From Deltaproteobacteria bacterium UBA4427 (GTDB taxonomy: Bacteria > Myxococcota_A > UBA9160 > UBA4427), in contig DGPZ01000174.1 in NCBI GenBank assembly GCA_002390675.1, positions 1-56,292 of the forward strand: a stretch of DNA of 56,292 nt, read 5' to 3'. The position numbers and the translations under genes were made by a program. The notes under the pieces were generated by a model. That model did no database searches and had not been told where the DNA came from. It was given only the letters and a program-made list of their open reading frames with translations. Below, in pieces: positions 33,383 through 42,208 of the stretch; the first letter of the stretch is position 1, and each line of letters starts with the position of its first letter.

Positions 33383-34621
33383 ATGGCTGAGGATTCGACT
33401 TCGAAGTCCGGCGATACAGGCGCCGAAAAGGCCGCAACGATCGGGATCGACCAAGAGCTTGGTGTCCTCCGCAATCAGATTGACGCGATAGACCGAGAGC
33501 TTCTTGATGGACTGAATCGCCGCGCTGAGTTTGTGCAACGCGTCGGTGAGATCAAGGAAGGCGGTCGCAAGGGTCCCATCTACGTGGCTGCTCGCGAACG
33601 AGATCTGGTCCAGGCCTTGATCGAATCAAATTCTGGCCCTTTCCCGGACGCAGGGATTCCGCACGTCTTTCGTGAAATCATTTCCGCGACGCGATCTCTC
33701 GAGGAGCGCGTTCGCGTCGCGTTCCTTGGCCCCGAAGGCACTTTCAGCCATCAGGCTGCGAGTCGTCAGTTCGGATCCCAGGTCGATCTCGTGCCGGTTA
33801 CGAATATGCGCGATGTATTCACCCTGACGGAGCGTGGCGATACGCATTTTGGTGTCGTGCCGGTCGAGAATACGATCGAGGGGCCGATCACGGTGACCTA
33901 CGATGCGCTCGTCGAAACGGAAGTCACGATCTGTAGCGAAATCAAGCTCGAGATCTCCCAGCATTTGATGTCTCGCACGGGGCGGATGGAAGACGTCCAG
34001 AGAGTCGCTTCCCACCCGCAGCCCCTCGCGCAGTGCCGCAATTGGCTAGAACAGAATCTGCACGGGATCGAGACCGTAGAAACGACGAGCACCGCCGCTG
34101 CTGCGCAGTTGGCCCATGCCGATGAGAAGGTCGCTTCCATCGGTTCGGAGGTGACTGCGGAGGTTTATGATCTTCTTCCGATCGCTTCGTCCATAGAGGA
34201 CCACCGCGGCAACACCACGCGCTTCCTTGTGATCGGTCGCGAGACCCCAGCCCCTTCAGGCCAGGATTTGACTAGCGCGGTATTTACCGTGCGGCGAGAT
34301 CAGTCCGGTGCGCTGCATAACCTTCTCGGCCCCTTCGCTAGGCACAGTGTGAATCTGACCGCCGTGCAGTCTAGGCCCATGAAGGGCAAGCCCTGGGAAT
34401 ACATCTTCATCGTCGACCTTGAAGGTCACCAGGACGACCCGGGTGTGGCTCGTGCATTGGGTGAAGCGGGTAGCGTTGCGGCTTCGCACAAGGTGCTTGG
34501 GTCTTTCCCGCGTGCGCTCGATGTGAGTTCGGGGAATCAGAGTTCGAATAGCTTGATCGACTCCACGATCGGCGCCTTTGATAAGGCTCCAGGCTCCGCC
34601 TCTGATGGTGCCGCCGAGTGA
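33383..34621 (+). CDS. pheA: Chorismate mutase / prephenate dehydratase (P-protein)
   Basis: Bifunctional enzyme of phenylalanine synthesis, 412 residues. An AroQ-type chorismate mutase helix bundle (about 25-105, LRNQIDAIDRELLDGLNRRAE with a later conserved arginine) precedes the dehydratase (about 108-290: VAFLGPEGTFSHQAA, GVVPVENTIEGPIT, NTTRFLVIG with the TRF motif) and a C-terminal ACT domain (about 300-380) with QSRP in place of the common ESRP. Feedback by phenylalanine is therefore likely. A Ser/Gly/Asp-rich tail of about 30 residues follows. GTGA overlap with tyrA. Confidence 0.95.
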   Translation: MAEDSTSKSGDTGAEKAATIGIDQELGVLRNQIDAIDRELLDGLNRRAEFVQRVGEIKEGGRKGPIYVAARERDLVQALIESNSGPFPDAGIPHVFREIISATRSLEERVRVAFLGPEGTFSHQAASRQFGSQVDLVPVTNMRDVFTLTERGDTHFGVVPVENTIEGPITVTYDALVETEVTICSEIKLEISQHLMSRTGRMEDVQRVASHPQPLAQCRNWLEQNLHGIETVETTSTAAAAQLAHADEKVASIGSEVTAEVYDLLPIASSIEDHRGNTTRFLVIGRETPAPSGQDLTSAVFTVRRDQSGALHNLLGPFARHSVNLTAVQSRPMKGKPWEYIFIVDLEGHQDDPGVARALGEAGSVAASHKVLGSFPRALDVSSGNQSSNSLIDSTIGAFDKAPGSASDGAAE

Positions 34622-35586
34622 ATATCCCGAGCGATGCGAAGCCTTTTCAGCGGCTTGCCGTGCTCGGCCTGGGACTCCTCGGGGGGTCTGTGGCTGCCGC
34701 TGCCAAGGCGCGAGGCCTCGCTCGTGAAGTCGTAGGCGCTGCGCGTCGTTCCGGCCCGCTTGAGCGTGCACTGGCCGCTGGGATTGTGGATTCCGTAGCA
34801 GCGCCCGCGGAAGCCGTGATCGGAGCAGATCTTGTCGTGCTAGGCACGCCGGTCGGTTCGATGGAACGGGTGCTCTCGGAGGTCGGGCCGGCGCTCTCGC
34901 CGGGATGCTTGGTCACGGATGTTGGGAGTGTGAAGGGCGCAGTCGTGGATCGATTGCCAGGGTTGCTGCCGGAAGGCGTGATATTTGTAGGTTCCCATCC
35001 TATGGCGGGTAGCCATCTCCGTGGTCCGGATCATGCGCGTGCCGACCTCTTTGAAGGCGCAACCTGTGTCGTCACTCCAGTCAAAAATCCCAATGTGATT
35101 CAGGCCGATGAACTAGGTAAGGGGAACGCGGCCGTTGAGCGGATTGAGTCGCTTTGGCGCTCGCTCGGCGCTCGAGTTGAGAGACGCTCCGCTGGAGATC
35201 ACGACGAGGATGTCGCTTGGGTGAGTCATCTCCCGCATCTCGTTGCCTTCGCGTATGCGGATGCACTTCACGATGCGCCCGATCGCGTCGGTGAACTCGC
35301 GGGTGGCGGTTTTCGCGATTTTACGCGGATTGCTCAGAGCGATGCCGAAATGTGGGGAGAGATCCTGCGTTTGAACGGCAAGGCTCTGTCGGGGCCGCTG
35401 AACCATTTCTCCGCGTCCGTGGCGAAGCTCGCCCGGGCGCTCGAGGAGGGCGACGACGAGTCGCTCGAACGTTTGTTGAACCTGGCGCGTGTGCGCCTCG
35501 CCGAAGTGGCTGCGCGAGCTTCATCTGAGGGTCGAGGGTCCTCTGAAGGTCGAGCGTCCTCTGAGAGTCGAGCCAAAGACGTCTAG
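34618..35586 (+). CDS. tyrA: Prephenate dehydrogenase
   Basis: NAD(P)-dependent enzyme of tyrosine synthesis, 322 residues. Nucleotide-binding GLGLLGGSVA at about 17-26, VTDVGSVKGAVVD, and the histidine-containing GSHPMAGSHLRGP. A helical dimerisation half follows (VSHLPHLVAFAYADAL, GGGFRDFTRIAQSDAEMW). No ACT domain. The last 18 residues before AKDV are three near-identical hexapeptides (SSEGRG, SSEGRA, SSESRA), an unusual tail. GTG 34618 overlaps the pheA stop. rpsA begins 98 bases later; aroA and cmk, often found between them, are absent. Confidence 0.93.
   Translation: MNIPSDAKPFQRLAVLGLGLLGGSVAAAAKARGLAREVVGAARRSGPLERALAAGIVDSVAAPAEAVIGADLVVLGTPVGSMERVLSEVGPALSPGCLVTDVGSVKGAVVDRLPGLLPEGVIFVGSHPMAGSHLRGPDHARADLFEGATCVVTPVKNPNVIQADELGKGNAAVERIESLWRSLGARVERRSAGDHDEDVAWVSHLPHLVAFAYADALHDAPDRVGELAGGGFRDFTRIAQSDAEMWGEILRLNGKALSGPLNHFSASVAKLARALEEGDDESLERLLNLARVRLAEVAARASSEGRGSSEGRASSESRAKDV
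35521..35574 (+). repeat. Three 18-bp tandem repeats in the tyrA 3' end
   Basis: Three imperfect 18-base units encode SSEGRG, SSEGRA and SSESRA just before the tyrA stop. They lie outside the catalytic fold and probably arose by slippage. Confidence 0.75.
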
Positions 35587-35684
35587 GAAAGCTGATTGAT
35601 CCATCGGGCTCGCAGGTGCGAATTCGAATTAAACCAGGACCCGGCGCACGGTGCGTCCAAGGTTCGCAGGAGAAACCAACCAAC

Positions 35685-37382
35685 ATGTCTGATGCAACCG
35701 AAGAAGCCGGAGCCAGCGAGAGTTTCGCTGACATATTCGGCGCAAGTGAGCGCTCATCCTTCAAAGAGGGGGAGATCGCGAAAGGCAAGGTCCTTTCGAT
35801 CGACAACGATTTCGTTCAGATCGACATCGGCTTTAAGTCCGAGGGAATGATTGCCGCCTGGGAATTCATGACGGAAGAGGGTGTAACCACCATCGCCGTC
35901 GGAGATACCGTCGAAGTTCTCGTCGAAGAAGTCGAGAGCGAAGATGGCCTACTGGTCCTGTCCAAGGAGAAGGCGGAACGCCTCAAGGTCTGGGACGAGA
36001 TCAGCAATGCCTACGACAACGAAGAAGCCGTTGAGGGCACCATTGTTGCTCGAGTTAAGGGTGGCCTCTCCGTCGACATTGGCGTTAAGGCATTCCTCCC
36101 TGGTTCACAGGTCGATCTTCGACCCGTGCGAAATCTCGAAGCGCTTCTCGGTGAGAAGGCCAGCTTCAAGATCATCAAGTTCAACAAGCGACGTGGGAAC
36201 ATCGTTCTTTCGCGACGTGCGTTGCTCGAGACCGAACGCAAGAAGATGCGTGAAGCCACTCTGACGACACTCGACGAGGGCCAAATCCTCGACGGCGTCA
36301 TCAAGAACCTCACGGACTACGGCGCGTTCATTGATCTTGGCGGCATAGACGGCCTTCTCCACATCACAGACATGTCATGGGGGCGTATCAACCACCCGAG
36401 CGAACTGTTCCAGGTGGGCGATGAAATCAAGGTTAAGGTCCTCAAGTTCGACCAAGAAGCCGAACGTGTCTCGTTGGGTCTCAAGCAGATTCAGCCCGAT
36501 CCGTGGATCGATGCTGGCATGCGCTACCCGCTGGGCATGCGCATCCAAGGCAAGGTCGTATCGCTGACGGACTACGGCGCGTTTATCGAGCTGGAGCCCG
36601 GTATCGAAGGCCTTGTACACGTTTCAGAGATGTCCTGGACGAAGCGCGTCAAGCACCCGTCGAAGGTCGTCACGATCGGAGACGAAGTTGAAGCGGTCGT
36701 GCTCGATGTCGACGAACGGGATCGCAAGATCTCCCTCGGCATGAAGCAGATCGAAGAGAACCCGTGGACTGTGATTGAAGATCGTTACCCGGTCGGCACC
36801 CAGGTGTCTGGTCAGGTTCGCAACATCACGAACTTCGGAATCTTCGTCGGCCTCGAAGAAGGTATCGATGGTCTAGTCCATGTCTCGGATATCTCCTGGA
36901 CGGAACAGATCAAGCATCCCTCTGAGCGCTTTGAAAAGGGCGACGAGGTTCATGCGGTCGTGCTGAAGATCGACAAGGAGAACGAAAAGTTTTCCCTCGG
37001 TATCAAGCAACTCGAGCCGAACCCGTGGGAGGATATCCTCAAGAAGTACACGGTCGGCAGTGAGATCACGGGCCCGGTCAAGAGCGTCACGGACTTTGGT
37101 GTCTTTGTGCAGCTCGAAGACGGCATCGATGGTCTCGTATACAGCTCGGAGCTTGCAGCCGAGCGGGTCGAGAACCCAGCCGAGCACTTCACGGATGGAC
37201 AGGAAGTTACTGCTCTCGTCGTCAAGGTTGACGCCAACGAGCAGAAGATTTCCCTCTCGATTCGTGCAGTGAACGATAAGGCTGAACGTGCGGCTCTCAA
37301 GGAAATCGCAGAACAGCAGTCGTCTAGTCAGACCACCACGCTTGGTGATCTTCTAGCAGAGAAGCTCAAGGGACAGGAGTAA
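35685..37382 (+). CDS. rpsA: 30S ribosomal protein S1
   Basis: S1 brings mRNA to the 30S subunit. The 565-residue protein has six S1 (OB-fold) repeats; the last four are very regular, each with a DYGAFI/NFGIFV/DFGVFV core, GLVHVSE(M/I)SW and HPS elements. Repeats 1 and 2 are the more divergent ribosome-binding pair. I use ATG 35685 (MSDATEEAG) with AGGAG upstream, instead of the open GTG 35616, whose basic leader is unlike S1. It is followed by two strong hairpins and then ihfB, the usual order. Confidence 0.96.
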   Translation: MSDATEEAGASESFADIFGASERSSFKEGEIAKGKVLSIDNDFVQIDIGFKSEGMIAAWEFMTEEGVTTIAVGDTVEVLVEEVESEDGLLVLSKEKAERLKVWDEISNAYDNEEAVEGTIVARVKGGLSVDIGVKAFLPGSQVDLRPVRNLEALLGEKASFKIIKFNKRRGNIVLSRRALLETERKKMREATLTTLDEGQILDGVIKNLTDYGAFIDLGGIDGLLHITDMSWGRINHPSELFQVGDEIKVKVLKFDQEAERVSLGLKQIQPDPWIDAGMRYPLGMRIQGKVVSLTDYGAFIELEPGIEGLVHVSEMSWTKRVKHPSKVVTIGDEVEAVVLDVDERDRKISLGMKQIEENPWTVIEDRYPVGTQVSGQVRNITNFGIFVGLEEGIDGLVHVSDISWTEQIKHPSERFEKGDEVHAVVLKIDKENEKFSLGIKQLEPNPWEDILKKYTVGSEITGPVKSVTDFGVFVQLEDGIDGLVYSSELAAERVENPAEHFTDGQEVTALVVKVDANEQKISLSIRAVNDKAERAALKEIAEQQSSSQTTTLGDLLAEKLKGQE

Positions 37383-37407
37383 GCACCCGCGAGTATGATT
37401 CGAGAAG

Positions 37408-37446
37408 GGGCGCGTCGGCATAACATGTTTCTGCCGGCGCGCCCCG
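37408..37446 (+). terminator. Strong hairpin behind rpsA
   Basis: GGGGCGCG-T-CGGCA pairs with TGCCG-G-CGCGCCCC around an 11-base loop, a 14-pair stem including one T-G pair. There is no U-tract, so it may slow or stop transcription, or protect the 3' end of the rpsA message, without being a standard intrinsic terminator. Confidence 0.6.
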
Positions 37447-37452
37447 GACTCG

Positions 37453-37473
37453 GCCCGACTATCTATCGGGCCC
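37453..37473 (+). other. Second hairpin between rpsA and ihfB
   Basis: GGCCCGA / TCGGGCC, seven pairs, with a seven-base loop (ctatcta). It starts seven bases after the larger hairpin, and 61 bases before the ihfB start. Confidence 0.55.
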
Positions 37474-37534
37474 CGGCTGTATGGATCGAATGGCTGACGA
37501 GTTCAGGTATTCGATAGAGATCTGGGGAGACAGA

Positions 37535-37900
37535 ATGACTAAGAGCGGATTGATCGAAGAAGTGGCGAAACGAACGCCGCATATTTCGAAGAAGGACACG
37601 GAGGTCGTGGTTAACACGATTTTCGACGCGATGATCGAGTCTCTCAGAGGTGGAGACCGGATCGAGATTCGAGGTTTCGGATCCTTTCAGGTGAAGATTC
37701 GAGAGGCGCGCGACGGCCGTAATCCCAAGACGGGGGAACCGGTGCACATTTCGGCTAAGCGCACACCGTTTTTCAAGGTGGGCAAAGAGCTGAAGGAAAT
37801 GGTGGACTCGCTGCCGGCGGAGGATCAGAGCGCGGATGCGAGCGAGAACGCGGTGGCATCGCAAGTAAGCGGCGCACCGGGAGATTCTTTGGTCGGCTGA
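37535..37900 (+). CDS. ihfB: Integration host factor beta / HU-family DNA-binding protein
   Basis: Small dimeric DNA-bending protein of 121 residues. MTKSGLIEEVAKRTPHISKKD opens the fold; GGDRIEIRGFGSFQVKIREARDGRNPKTGEP contains the DNA-inserting arm with its conserved proline. Position directly behind rpsA supports the IHF-beta assignment, though HU cannot be excluded from sequence alone. A polar 30-residue tail extends past the family end. ATG 37535 has GGGGAGACAG upstream; an in-frame ATG at 37481 lacks this. Confidence 0.88.
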   Translation: MTKSGLIEEVAKRTPHISKKDTEVVVNTIFDAMIESLRGGDRIEIRGFGSFQVKIREARDGRNPKTGEPVHISAKRTPFFKVGKELKEMVDSLPAEDQSADASENAVASQVSGAPGDSLVG

Positions 37901-37928
37901 GGTCGACATCTTCGGGGGGAGAGGCGAC

Positions 37929-38321
37929 TTGAAGCGACTCTTGCTGGTTGGACTGGGCCTCGCACTCTTTGTAGGCACGCTAGTGCTCGGCTGGAATTTT
38001 GCTGCGGCCAATGCAGCGACGATACAAATTGACCTGCTGTGGACCACACTCGTCGAGATCTCGGTGTGGAGGCTCGTGGTCGTGTCGTTTGCACTCGGTG
38101 GCACTATCGTCGGGGCTACCTTTGGTTTTTTGTGGCTTCGTGGCTGGGAGCTTCGTCGTCGCTATCGAAAGACCATTCGGAAGCTGGAATCGGAGCTTCA
38201 TCAGATGCGTAGTTTGCCACTCTCGGGGGCGGCGGATGCGGGTTTTGTTGAGTCTGGCCCCGCAGATTCTGGTTCTTCGCGCGACGCGGCCGCTTCGCGC
38301 TCTTCTGGCACGCGGGGTTAG
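37929..38321 (+). CDS. LapA-domain (DUF1049) membrane protein
   Basis: Inner-membrane protein of 130 residues with two hydrophobic helices (about 3-28 and 45-70) separated by a short periplasmic loop, then a basic coiled region (LRRRYRKTIRKLESELHQMR) and a low-complexity Ser/Ala/Gly tail. This is the LapA/DUF1049 layout; E. coli LapA works with LapB in controlling LPS synthesis. TTG 37929 preceded by GGGGAGAGG. Placement ihfB-lapA-TPR gene matches the gammaproteobacterial order. Confidence 0.82.
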   Translation: MKRLLLVGLGLALFVGTLVLGWNFAAANAATIQIDLLWTTLVEISVWRLVVVSFALGGTIVGATFGFLWLRGWELRRRYRKTIRKLESELHQMRSLPLSGAADAGFVESGPADSGSSRDAAASRSSGTRG

Positions 38322-38324
38322 CTC

Positions 38325-39446
38325 GTGGCGATTGGCCGACAGAAAAGCCCTGTCGACGCAGGGAAAGCAGGGTCTGTGGAGGCGGCGCTACGGCGCAGCC
38401 TTCGAGCTGCTGTTGCCCACGAGTGGGAGACGGCGGAGACCTGGCTCGAGCGTATTGTCGAGGTAGACAGCGCCGACCTTGATGCTTATCACGCCCTCGC
38501 GCGGCTGTATAGACAACAGGGCGCGGTCGGACGCGCTATTCGGATGCACCAGAATCTCTTGCTGAGAGTGAATGTCGGTCGCTTAGAAAAGCGTGACGCG
38601 CGTCTCGAATTGGCGCGTGATTTCGATGCAGGAGGGTTTAGCGAGCGCGCTGCGGCAGGCTATGAAGAAGTCCTGGACGAGACGCCTAAGCACGCGGAAG
38701 CGCTCCAACGACTGGTTTCACTCTCTCTCGTAAATCGGACTTACGTCCGAGGGCTCGCTCTCGTTAAGCGACTGCGCCGGGTCGATCGCAGCGCTGCTGA
38801 TTCTCTCGACCTATCGTTACACCTCGCTCAGGCCGATGCGCAAATCGATGTCGGTGATGCCGATGCTGCTCGCTCTACGCTTAAGCGATGCCTCCGCAGG
38901 TACAAAGACTGTGGCGCAGCGTGGTCTCGCTTGGGGGCGCTTGAAGCTGAAAAAGGGCGGGATGCCCGTGCGGTTGACGCGTGGCGTAAAGCGGTCCTCG
39001 CTGATGCCACGCTGACCACGTCGCTCCTGCCGAAAATTGAGGCAGGGTTCGCTGCGCGGAAGAAGACGCGGGACTACGAAAAGCTGCTCCGGATTCTCGC
39101 GAACGAACGGCCCACCGATGCGGACGTGCGAATCGCACTCAGCCGCTGGTATGTGAGTCGCGGAGAAATTAAAGACGCAATCGAAGAACTTTCCCGCGCG
39201 ATCGAAGTCGCTCCGGACTCGGTAAAGCTTCGCGTTGCGTTAGGCAGGCAACTGCTTGATGGTGGGCAGGAATCCGAAGCGCTTAAGGCCTACGGGAACC
39301 TGCTGGACGCCTTGGAACACGATGAATTGTCACTCGCGAGCGCGGCTGTGGAAGACACTCCTTCGTCGACTGCATCAGGGCTGTGGTCATCATCCAAGTC
39401 ATCGACATCGCCGAGTAAAAATGCTGGTGTAGAGGTCGACACGTGA
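38325..39446 (+). CDS. TPR-repeat protein, LapB-like
   Basis: A 373-residue helical-repeat protein with about six to eight TPR-type repeats (for example ALARLYRQQGAVGRAIRMHQ, LSRWYVSRGEIKDAIEELSR, ALGRQLLDGGQESEALKAYG). Location behind lapA suggests a LapB (YciM) counterpart, which in E. coli tunes LpxC degradation. However, the N-terminal membrane anchor and the C-terminal rubredoxin-like CxxC pair of classic LapB are not present; the tail is Ser/Thr-rich instead. GTG 38325 lies three bases behind lapA. The stop overlaps mutS (GTGA). Confidence 0.72.
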   Translation: MAIGRQKSPVDAGKAGSVEAALRRSLRAAVAHEWETAETWLERIVEVDSADLDAYHALARLYRQQGAVGRAIRMHQNLLLRVNVGRLEKRDARLELARDFDAGGFSERAAAGYEEVLDETPKHAEALQRLVSLSLVNRTYVRGLALVKRLRRVDRSAADSLDLSLHLAQADAQIDVGDADAARSTLKRCLRRYKDCGAAWSRLGALEAEKGRDARAVDAWRKAVLADATLTTSLLPKIEAGFAARKKTRDYEKLLRILANERPTDADVRIALSRWYVSRGEIKDAIEELSRAIEVAPDSVKLRVALGRQLLDGGQESEALKAYGNLLDALEHDELSLASAAVEDTPSSTASGLWSSSKSSTSPSKNAGVEVDT

Positions 39447-42208
39447 GCGGCTCAGCACTCGATACGCCGATGATGCGCCAATTCATCAACGTGAAGTCGC
39501 AATATCCCGACGCCGTGATCTTTTACCGGATGGGCGACTTCTACGAGATGTTCCTGGAGGACGCGGAACTCGTGGCCCCCATTCTTGACATCACCTTGAC
39601 GAGCAGAGACAAGGGCAAGGCAAACGCCGTGCCTATGTGCGGCGTGCCGGTACACGCGGCAGATGCGCATATTAAGCGACTCGCGGAGCTTGGGCACCGC
39701 ATCGCGATCTGCGAACAAGTCGAGGATCCGAAGGAAGCTGGCGGCAAGCGTCTCGTCCGTCGCGAAGTGATCGAAGTCGTTACGCCAGGGTTAGTTGGAG
39801 ATCCGGCAGGGATCGATGGCCGCGCAGTCGTCGCCGTCGCCGCGATCGCGCACGACCGAGCGACGGGAGCCTTCGGTCTCGCGGTTCTTGATGCCTCGAC
39901 CGCCGATTTTCGTGCGACGGGTATTTCCGCCGAAGTCGGTGTGGGACCGCTCGATTTAGCAAGCGCAGAGCTTCCCGATACGCTTTTGCAAGAATTGGCG
40001 CGCATAGGCCCACGTGAACTGCTTGTTCCAATGGAGCGGCTCGATGCTTGGCGGGCACCGCTAATCGATATCCTCGACGAAGTGGCGCTGACCGCCCTCG
40101 AGGACAAAGTCTATGTCGCACGAGATGAGACTGAACGCTGGCCCGGAGATTTCGCTGGCGAGCGAGACCCCGGATCTCGTGCTGCAGTTGCGATCGCGAA
40201 CTATCTCACCGAGAACCAACCCTACGCTGCTGAGAACCCTCCGCGCCTGAGACGTTATGCGATCGCGGATACCGTGATCCTGGACGCGTCGACGCGACGT
40301 CACCTCGAACTTCACCAGAACTCTGAGGACCGCGGGCGCTCCGGCACACTGATTGCCGAGCTCGATGAGTCTAGCTGTGCGCTCGGCGCACGCCGACTCG
40401 GTCATTGGTTGAGCTATCCGCTGCTGGTGCCAGCGGAAATCGAACATAGACTGGACGCCGTCGAGTGGCTCGTCGAACGAGATCGTGTTCGAGGGCGGCT
40501 GCGTGATGCAATGACTAAGGTGCGTGATCTTGAACGTTTGCTCGCAAAGGCATCCCGCCCCGGCGCTGTGCCGCGTGATCTTGGTCTGCTGAGAAACTCG
40601 CTGCAGGCCTTGCCTGATGTTATTTCAGCACTCGCTGACGGGAGCGGGCGAACCGACACATCAGCTAATGCTCTGATTGAAGACTTTGCTACGGCTGATC
40701 TCGGGATTCCGGACGCTTTGTCCGCCCCATCGCCTTTGCCTGAATTAACTCAGCTTCTAGAAGCTTCTTTGATCGATGATCCACCGACGATCGCGAAGGG
40801 GTCCCGCGGCGCGCACGAGACCGGGTATGTCCGCGAAGGCTACCGAAGTGATCTTGATTCGCTGCGTGAGAGCGCGACAAAGGGGCGAGAATGGATTGCC
40901 GGTCTAGAAGCCGACGAGCGTGCGCGCTCTGGAATTTCGACTCTGAAAGTTCGCTTCCATCCAGTCCACGGATATTCACTCGAAGTTGGGAAGGCGCACC
41001 TCGGAAAGGTGCCCGAAGATTACGAGCGGAAACAAACCTTAGCCAGCGTCGAACGGTACACGACGGAGTCTCTGCGCGAGGTTGAGTCGAAGGTGATGGG
41101 CGCGAACGAGCGCGCGGCAAAGCTCGAGCGCGAGATATTTGAGTCGGTGCGCATGGCAGTCTGCGAGGCATCTGAACAGATTCGGGAGTCTGCAGACCGC
41201 GTTGCGACGTTGGATGCCATCGCGTCTCTGGCTGAGGTTGCGCGTCGCAAACGATGGGTTCGCCCCGTCGTGGACGAGAGTGAGCTTCTCGACATTAAGG
41301 GCGGCCGGCATCCTGTGGTTGAGACTGTATTAGGCCGGCAAGGTTCTGATGGCTTCGTGCCCAATGATGCTCGACTCGACCCATCTGGGCAGCAGATTCT
41401 TCTGCTCACGGGTCCGAATATGTCGGGTAAGAGTACGTATCTGCGCCAAGTAGCGCTGATCGTATTGATGGCTCAGATGGGGAGTTTCGTTCCCGCTGAG
41501 AGTGCGCGCGTCGGGATCGTTGATCGAGTCTTTACGCGCGTTGGCGCTTCAGATCGGTTGTCGAAGGGCGAGTCGACGTTCATGGTGGAAATGCGTGAGA
41601 CGGCCGATATTTTGCGGCAAGCATCTCGACGTAGCCTCGTGATTCTCGATGAGATTGGCCGTGGCACGTCAACCTTTGATGGGCTTTCAATCGCTTGGGC
41701 GGTTGCTGAATATCTCCACGATACGAAGGGCGGAGAAGCCCGCACGCTCTTCGCAACGCACTATCACGAGCTGGTTTCGCTCTCCGAAACAAAGTCGCGA
41801 ATCCGAAATGCGCATTTCGAAGTGCGCGAATGGAATGATGAAGTAATTTTCCTTAGGCGGCTCGTCGAAGGGGGTGCGAATCGTTCATACGGCATCCAGG
41901 TCGCCCGTCTCGCGGGCTTACCTGGCTCGGTCATCGACCGCGCACGCTCGATTCTTCAGGACCTTGAGGCGGGGGAATTGCCTGGCGGCGTCGCTAAGCC
42001 GCGCCAATCGGCCGGTGATGGCCAACTAATGCTTCAGCTCGCGCCGCCTCGCACCCCGAAGAGCGATGCCGAGGCGGATCTTGCACGGGAAATGAAGTCG
42101 CTCGACCCGAATGGGATGACACCGATCGATGCTTTAACGTGGCTCGCGCGACAGCGCGCGTTACTTCTCGAAGTAGAGAATGGTGGCGAGTCCGGAGGCG
42201 GGGCATGA
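39443..42208 (+). CDS. mutS: DNA mismatch repair protein MutS
   Basis: MutS of 921 residues, somewhat longer than E. coli MutS, recognises mispaired bases. The mismatch-contact motif is in FYRMGDFYEMF near residue 33; the clamp and lever regions follow; the ATPase has Walker A GPNMSGKSTYLRQ and Walker B ILDEIGRGTSTFDGLSIAW, and the THYHEL histidine. A C-terminal helix-turn-helix and short tail complete it. GTG 39443 overlaps the TPR gene by four bases and the stop overlaps the amidase (ATGA). No mutL in the window. Confidence 0.96.
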   Translation: MSGSALDTPMMRQFINVKSQYPDAVIFYRMGDFYEMFLEDAELVAPILDITLTSRDKGKANAVPMCGVPVHAADAHIKRLAELGHRIAICEQVEDPKEAGGKRLVRREVIEVVTPGLVGDPAGIDGRAVVAVAAIAHDRATGAFGLAVLDASTADFRATGISAEVGVGPLDLASAELPDTLLQELARIGPRELLVPMERLDAWRAPLIDILDEVALTALEDKVYVARDETERWPGDFAGERDPGSRAAVAIANYLTENQPYAAENPPRLRRYAIADTVILDASTRRHLELHQNSEDRGRSGTLIAELDESSCALGARRLGHWLSYPLLVPAEIEHRLDAVEWLVERDRVRGRLRDAMTKVRDLERLLAKASRPGAVPRDLGLLRNSLQALPDVISALADGSGRTDTSANALIEDFATADLGIPDALSAPSPLPELTQLLEASLIDDPPTIAKGSRGAHETGYVREGYRSDLDSLRESATKGREWIAGLEADERARSGISTLKVRFHPVHGYSLEVGKAHLGKVPEDYERKQTLASVERYTTESLREVESKVMGANERAAKLEREIFESVRMAVCEASEQIRESADRVATLDAIASLAEVARRKRWVRPVVDESELLDIKGGRHPVVETVLGRQGSDGFVPNDARLDPSGQQILLLTGPNMSGKSTYLRQVALIVLMAQMGSFVPAESARVGIVDRVFTRVGASDRLSKGESTFMVEMRETADILRQASRRSLVILDEIGRGTSTFDGLSIAWAVAEYLHDTKGGEARTLFATHYHELVSLSETKSRIRNAHFEVREWNDEVIFLRRLVEGGANRSYGIQVARLAGLPGSVIDRARSILQDLEAGELPGGVAKPRQSAGDGQLMLQLAPPRTPKSDAEADLAREMKSLDPNGMTPIDALTWLARQRALLLEVENGGESGGGA

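Noticed and set aside
35616..35684. N-terminal extension of S1 to GTG 35616
   Set aside because: The added residues are basic and unlike S1; ATG 35685 has AGGAG upstream and a typical acidic beginning.
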